Assembly: GCF_025152575.1 (NCBI RefSeq)
Contig: NZ_CP102293.1
Span: 496,001 to 560,000, forward strand
Direction: 5' to 3'
DNA: 64,000 nucleotides
From: Subdoligranulum variabile
Lineage (GTDB): Bacteria > Bacillota > Clostridia > Oscillospirales > Ruminococcaceae
Shown: positions 61,237 to 64,000 of the stretch, piece after piece
Layout: the number at the start of each line of letters is the position of its first letter
Numbering within the stretch: the first letter of the stretch is position 1
Made by a program: the position numbers and the translations under genes
The notes under the pieces: model-generated
What the model was told of the DNA's origin: nothing
The model's database searches: none
The model's input: only the letters and a program-made list of their open reading frames with translations

Positions 61237-61653
61237 ATGAAATTTTCGACCCGCGACCGCTATGCTTTGCGACTGATGGTGGAGCTGGCCAACCACGGCG
61301 ACGGGCTGGTCCCCCTGAAGGAAATCAGCGACACCCAGCAGATCAGCCTGAAATATCTGGAACAGATCATCACGCCCCTGGCCAAAGCTGGACTGGTGAC
61401 CAGCGTGCGTGGTGCCCAGGGCGGCTACCGTCTGGCCCGCCCCGAGGAAGAAATTACCGCCGGGGAGATCCTGCGCGCCGTGGAAGGAGAACTGACCGCC
61501 ATTCCCTGCTTGGGCGCCAATATGGAATGCCCCCGCCGGGATCAGTGCCAGACCATCGGGTTCTGGTGCGGGCTGAACGATCTGATCAACCAGTATGTGG
61601 ACGGTGTGACACTGGCCGCCCTGCGAGCCCAGAAAGGCGCCGCTTTGGAATAA
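61237..61653 (+). CDS. Rrf2 family regulator with three-cysteine cluster
   Basis: 138 aa. The winged helix is at the N-terminus (FSTRDRYALRLMVELANHGD), with QQISLKYLEQIITPLAKAGL and SVRGAQGGYRLARP. Cysteines in IPCLGANMECPRRDQCQTIG (Cx6Cx5C) resemble the Fe-S ligand set of IscR, though the spacing differs by one from IscR. CymR, the cysteine regulator, belongs to the same family but lacks such a cluster. It is divergent from metQNI. Confidence 0.9.
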   Translation: MKFSTRDRYALRLMVELANHGDGLVPLKEISDTQQISLKYLEQIITPLAKAGLVTSVRGAQGGYRLARPEEEITAGEILRAVEGELTAIPCLGANMECPRRDQCQTIGFWCGLNDLINQYVDGVTLAALRAQKGAALE

Positions 61654-61663
61654 CAGCAAGCAG

Positions 61664-61707
61664 AAAAGCCCTCCGCAATCTCTGATGAGAACGCGGAGGG
61701 CTTTTTT
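61664..61707. terminator. bidirectional terminator between the Rrf2 and SGNH genes
   Basis: A 13-bp stem (61664-61676 with 61693-61705), 16-nt loop, A-run before and six T after. Confidence 0.88.
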
Positions 61708-62990
61708 CAGCTTTGCGCCTGGTCCTGCACCGCATTGGGATCTGCGGTGCTCGTATTTTCCGTAGTCGTTGTAGTGCTGGTCTGATCGGTAGTCGGGGTG
61801 GTATCCGGAACCGACTCCGTCGGTGCCGGAGCCTGGGTCGGATCGGGCACCGGCGTCTGCGTCGGGTCCGGAACCGGGGTCGGTGTGGCCGGCACCGGCG
61901 TCGGTTCCGGCGTAGCCGGCACGGGGGTTGCCTGCTGCACAGGCGGTTCGGTCGGCGCCGGAGTCTCCACCACGACGGGTTCCTGGTAGACCGACTCCGA
62001 CTGCGGTGCCTCGGTAGGCGCCGTGGAGCTGGCCGACGAGGTCGTGGTCACATTGGACGCAGTGGAAACCGAAACATCCTTATCGCCGATATGTTTGGCC
62101 ACATTCTTTACGGTGGGACGATCATCCTCGGTGATATAGCTGTGGGTGCGCACATACTCGAACAGGTCATCCATAGCAGCCTTGGTCAGATGGATGCCGT
62201 CGCTGGACTCCACATAGCCGCTCTTGGCATAACCGGAGGAGGAATCTTTGAGCACTTCGGCGCTGTTGAGGAACTTCCAGCCCTTTTCCTTGCACATTTC
62301 CACCAGGGCCTTGTTATATTCGTCCACCTGGGACTGGGTCAGGTTCTGGTTGGAGTGCACCTTTCCCAACGGCGGAATGGAGTTGACAATGATGTCCACG
62401 CTGGGGTAGGCATCCACAATGGACTCGATGCCCTCCTGATAGGCCTCCACAAAACTGTCGGCGGAATAGCTGGGGCTCAGATCGTTGGTACCGAAGGTCA
62501 GGATCACCCGTTTGGGCTGCATCAGCGAAACCGCCTTGGCCATTGTCACATAGTTGGAATAGCCCTGCAGCTGCACACAGGCATAGGTGGCCAGGGAACG
62601 GGCGCTCATGCCCACCGAACCGATGGCGTTGTCATAGGTACAGTAATCAAACATCCGGTACATACGGGCCGTGTTGCTGTCCCCCAGGAAGAGGGTTTCA
62701 TCCACGTATTCCTGGCCGGCATCGTCGCTCTTCTCCAGAATTGTGGAGGAATACTGGGTCTTGTCAATGGTGTTCTGGTCCTTGTCGTAACCGCTCTCGG
62801 TCACAAGGGATTCGCTCTCAGCCGAGTCGCTGTCGGCATCCTGGCCCAGGCTGTCCAGCCCGCCCACCAGCACAAAGGAGATTGCCACACTGATCAGCAG
62901 CATCAGGCTGCACAATCCCATCACAATGTACATTTTGCTGCGTATATCCAACGGCTCTTTTGCCGCCTGCTTCTTCTTTTTGCGTGCCAT
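61707..62990 (-). CDS. membrane-anchored SGNH/GDSL hydrolase with Pro/Thr-rich tail
   Basis: 427 aa. A lysine-rich cytoplasmic start and one transmembrane helix (MYIVMGLCSLMLLISVAISF), then an SGNH domain at about residues 95-280. It holds the nucleophile Ser in TLFLGDSNTARMYR, Asn in TFGTNDLSPSYS and the Asp-x-x-His in SSDGIHLTKAAM. The last 130 residues are Pro/Thr/Ser-rich. Possible activity is de-acetylation of cell-wall or exopolysaccharide; this is inference. Confidence 0.85.
   Translation of the reverse strand: MARKKKKQAAKEPLDIRSKMYIVMGLCSLMLLISVAISFVLVGGLDSLGQDADSDSAESESLVTESGYDKDQNTIDKTQYSSTILEKSDDAGQEYVDETLFLGDSNTARMYRMFDYCTYDNAIGSVGMSARSLATYACVQLQGYSNYVTMAKAVSLMQPKRVILTFGTNDLSPSYSADSFVEAYQEGIESIVDAYPSVDIIVNSIPPLGKVHSNQNLTQSQVDEYNKALVEMCKEKGWKFLNSAEVLKDSSSGYAKSGYVESSDGIHLTKAAMDDLFEYVRTHSYITEDDRPTVKNVAKHIGDKDVSVSTASNVTTTSSASSTAPTEAPQSESVYQEPVVVETPAPTEPPVQQATPVPATPEPTPVPATPTPVPDPTQTPVPDPTQAPAPTESVPDTTPTTDQTSTTTTTENTSTADPNAVQDQAQS
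61745..61985 (-). repeat. low-complexity PTP-coding tail of the SGNH protein
   Basis: Repeated codons for Pro, Thr and Asp give runs such as TPVPATPEPTPVPATPTPVP and near-identical PVPDPTQ units. Similar composition to the linker of the GH25 protein at 5.8 kb, which suggests both span the cell wall. Confidence 0.7.
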
Positions 62991-63116
62991 TGCATTTCCT
63001 TTCGCGCAGAATGTTCCATCTCACCTTGTTTTTGGATGCATACAGTGGCTATTGTACACTATTTTTGGCCGAAGCGCCAGTCTTTTCTCAATTTTTACAT
63101 ATTTTAGTGTCAAAAA

Positions 63117-63146
63117 AACAGCCCTCTGCCGAAGCAGAGAGCTGTT
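63117..63146 (-). terminator. terminator of the ECF S-component gene
   Basis: A 13-bp stem (63117-63129 with 63134-63146), one mismatch or wobble, tetraloop CGAA, followed on the minus strand by seven T. Confidence 0.85.
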
Positions 63147-63150
63147 TCTG

Positions 63151-63804
63151 TTATTCTTTGGGCAACAGATGCGCCCGCCGCAGCGCCGGTTCCAGCGCCA
63201 GATACAATACCACTGCACAGACCGTGGAAAGCAGCGAGTTAACCAGCGTCACACCGCCGGTGATCTTGATGAAGACCGTGGCAACCTCCACGGGCTGTCC
63301 GAAAATGTACCGGTCCCGGAAATATCCAACCAGAGGATCGGTGAAAACATTCACCAGCAGGCCGCTGAAAGCGCTGAGGGTCACCCGGGCCAGATAACGG
63401 CCTTTGCCATCCTGCCGATGGCTGCGCAGGTGCAGCAGCCGGTGGGCTATCAGACCGCAGACAATGCCGATGATGAACTTGAGGATGAAGGTGGTGAAGG
63501 CATAGCCGGGGTCACCAGCGATCACATCCGCCAGCGCCAGGCCAATGGCACCCGCCAGACCGCCCGAAACGCCGTCCAGCAGCATAGCCGTCAATGCCGT
63601 GAAGGTATTGCCCAGATGAAAAGAGGACCCGCCCGCGAAGGGGATCCGGAAAAACTCATAGGCCACAAAACTCAGGGCAGCCATCACACCCACCAGACTG
63701 ATCCGCTGCACCGTAAACTTGGTCCGCGTCAGTGCCGCAATCAGCAGGGCCACCGCCACTGCCCCAAACAGCAGCAGCCACATCGTTGCCGTATCCATAT
63801 CCAA
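63151..63804 (-). CDS. ECF transporter S component, substrate unknown
   Basis: 217 aa with about six hydrophobic segments. The block IPFAGGSSFHLGNTFTALTA, followed by LLDGVSGGLAGAIGLALADV, is typical of the ECF S-component superfamily (vitamin or metal uptake with EcfAA'T). No riboswitch is visible in the short leader, so the substrate cannot be inferred. The GntR-type gene is divergent. Confidence 0.8.
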   Translation of the reverse strand: MDMDTATMWLLLFGAVAVALLIAALTRTKFTVQRISLVGVMAALSFVAYEFFRIPFAGGSSFHLGNTFTALTAMLLDGVSGGLAGAIGLALADVIAGDPGYAFTTFILKFIIGIVCGLIAHRLLHLRSHRQDGKGRYLARVTLSAFSGLLVNVFTDPLVGYFRDRYIFGQPVEVATVFIKITGGVTLVNSLLSTVCAVVLYLALEPALRRAHLLPKE

Positions 63805-63842
63805 AACACTCCTTTATCGCTTTCCTTCCCGTAAAGGGATGG

Positions 63843-63871
63843 TTGACAAATTCTTTCCTGCAGGGTATGCT
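63843..63871 (+). promoter_or_regulatory. promoter of the GntR-type gene
   Basis: TTGACA (63843-63848), 17 nt, TATGCT (63866-63871). A TATAAT on the minus strand (63875-63880) may be the -10 of the ECF gene, with a poor -35. Confidence 0.65.
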
Positions 63872-63949
63872 CCTATTATAGCGTTTTCTGGCTCCGGATA
63901 AATGCCCAGTTTTTGATTTTTTTATGGTGCCAGTTTGGAGGAAAATTCC

Positions 63950-64000
63950 ATGATTGAATTGAAGTCCGAGGAGAAAGCCCCACTGTACGAGCAGCTCTAT
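63950..64000 (+). CDS. GntR family regulator, N-terminus only
   Basis: Only 17 codons are in the window: MIELKSEEKAPLYEQLY, with GGAGG at 63937-63941. An aligned LYEQLY after a short acidic lead is typical of GntR winged-helix N-termini, including MocR/PdxR-type fusions to aminotransferases. The product type is therefore a guess from a short piece. Confidence 0.55.
   Translation, partial: MIELKSEEKAPLYEQLY

Overview
The window looks like a GC-rich (visibly about 55-60 %) Gram-positive gut Clostridium relative of the Oscillospiraceae/Ruminococcaceae type (Gemmiger, Subdoligranulum, Faecalibacterium-like). The grounds are a complete Firmicutes-order S10-spc-alpha ribosomal block with a KOW protein between map and infA, IreB, RqcH, a divergent clostridial PRPP synthetase, ECF vitamin transporters, lipoproteins, and AAGGAGG-type ribosome binding sites. 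No rRNA, tRNA, CRISPR array, insertion sequence or phage gene was seen; this is ordinary chromosome. The taxonomic placement is inference.

Layout. 1-4.9 kb: a cut-off cysteine desulfurase, an Fe-S aldo/keto reductase and the proCBA proline operon. 5-8.2 kb: a membrane-anchored GH25 lysozyme and a TPP riboswitch driving thiT. 8.4-12.4 kb: an N-acetylglucosamine uptake and breakdown set (nagE, nagB, nagA) and ireB. 12.4-17.2 kb (minus strand): a PLP enzyme, a GNAT, murD and prs. 17.5-33.5 kb (minus strand): rpsJ through rplQ, 29 genes including secY, adk, map, infA, rpmJ and rpoA, behind one strong promoter and a 340-nt structured leader. 33.6-42.7 kb (minus strand): two lipoproteins, rqcH, a Nif3-like gene, trmK, a DUF1858 protein, a DUF2142 membrane protein, a zinc-ribbon protein and a sigma factor. 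43-44.3 kb: a Na+-pump decarboxylase beta subunit with a 44-aa partner behind a riboswitch-like leader. 44.3-52.9 kb: degV, rmuC, a DUF3592-like gene, a TrpR-like gene, galM, glgB, mgtE and a proteasome-fold protein. 53-57.8 kb: crr-type IIA, a TetR regulator, an HD protein, an NSS symporter and a threonine aldolase. 58-61.7 kb: metQNI and a divergent Rrf2 regulator. 61.7-64 kb: an SGNH hydrolase, an ECF S component and the start of a GntR-type gene.

The richest part of the window is its untranslated leaders. The metQ leader encodes a 31-residue peptide with an MMMCMC run, followed by a strong intrinsic terminator and a possible antiterminator; it reads as a ribosome-mediated methionine/cysteine attenuator rather than a SAM riboswitch or T-box. 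The mgtE leader encodes a 31-residue peptide with a proline-rich start, then a terminator hairpin that contains the mgtE Shine-Dalgarno sequence. The Na+-pump gene sits behind a yybP-ykoY-like aptamer whose closing stem overlaps a terminator. The rpsJ leader carries a terminator-like hairpin plus a long-range helix. These four are the best candidates for under-described regulation.

Metabolic links: NagE has only IIC and IIB domains, so the separate IIA protein at 53.0 kb is a natural partner. NagA and NagB then send GlcNAc-6-P to fructose-6-P. The cysteine desulfurase, metQNI and Rrf2 genes all touch sulfur metabolism, but they lie at opposite ends of the window.
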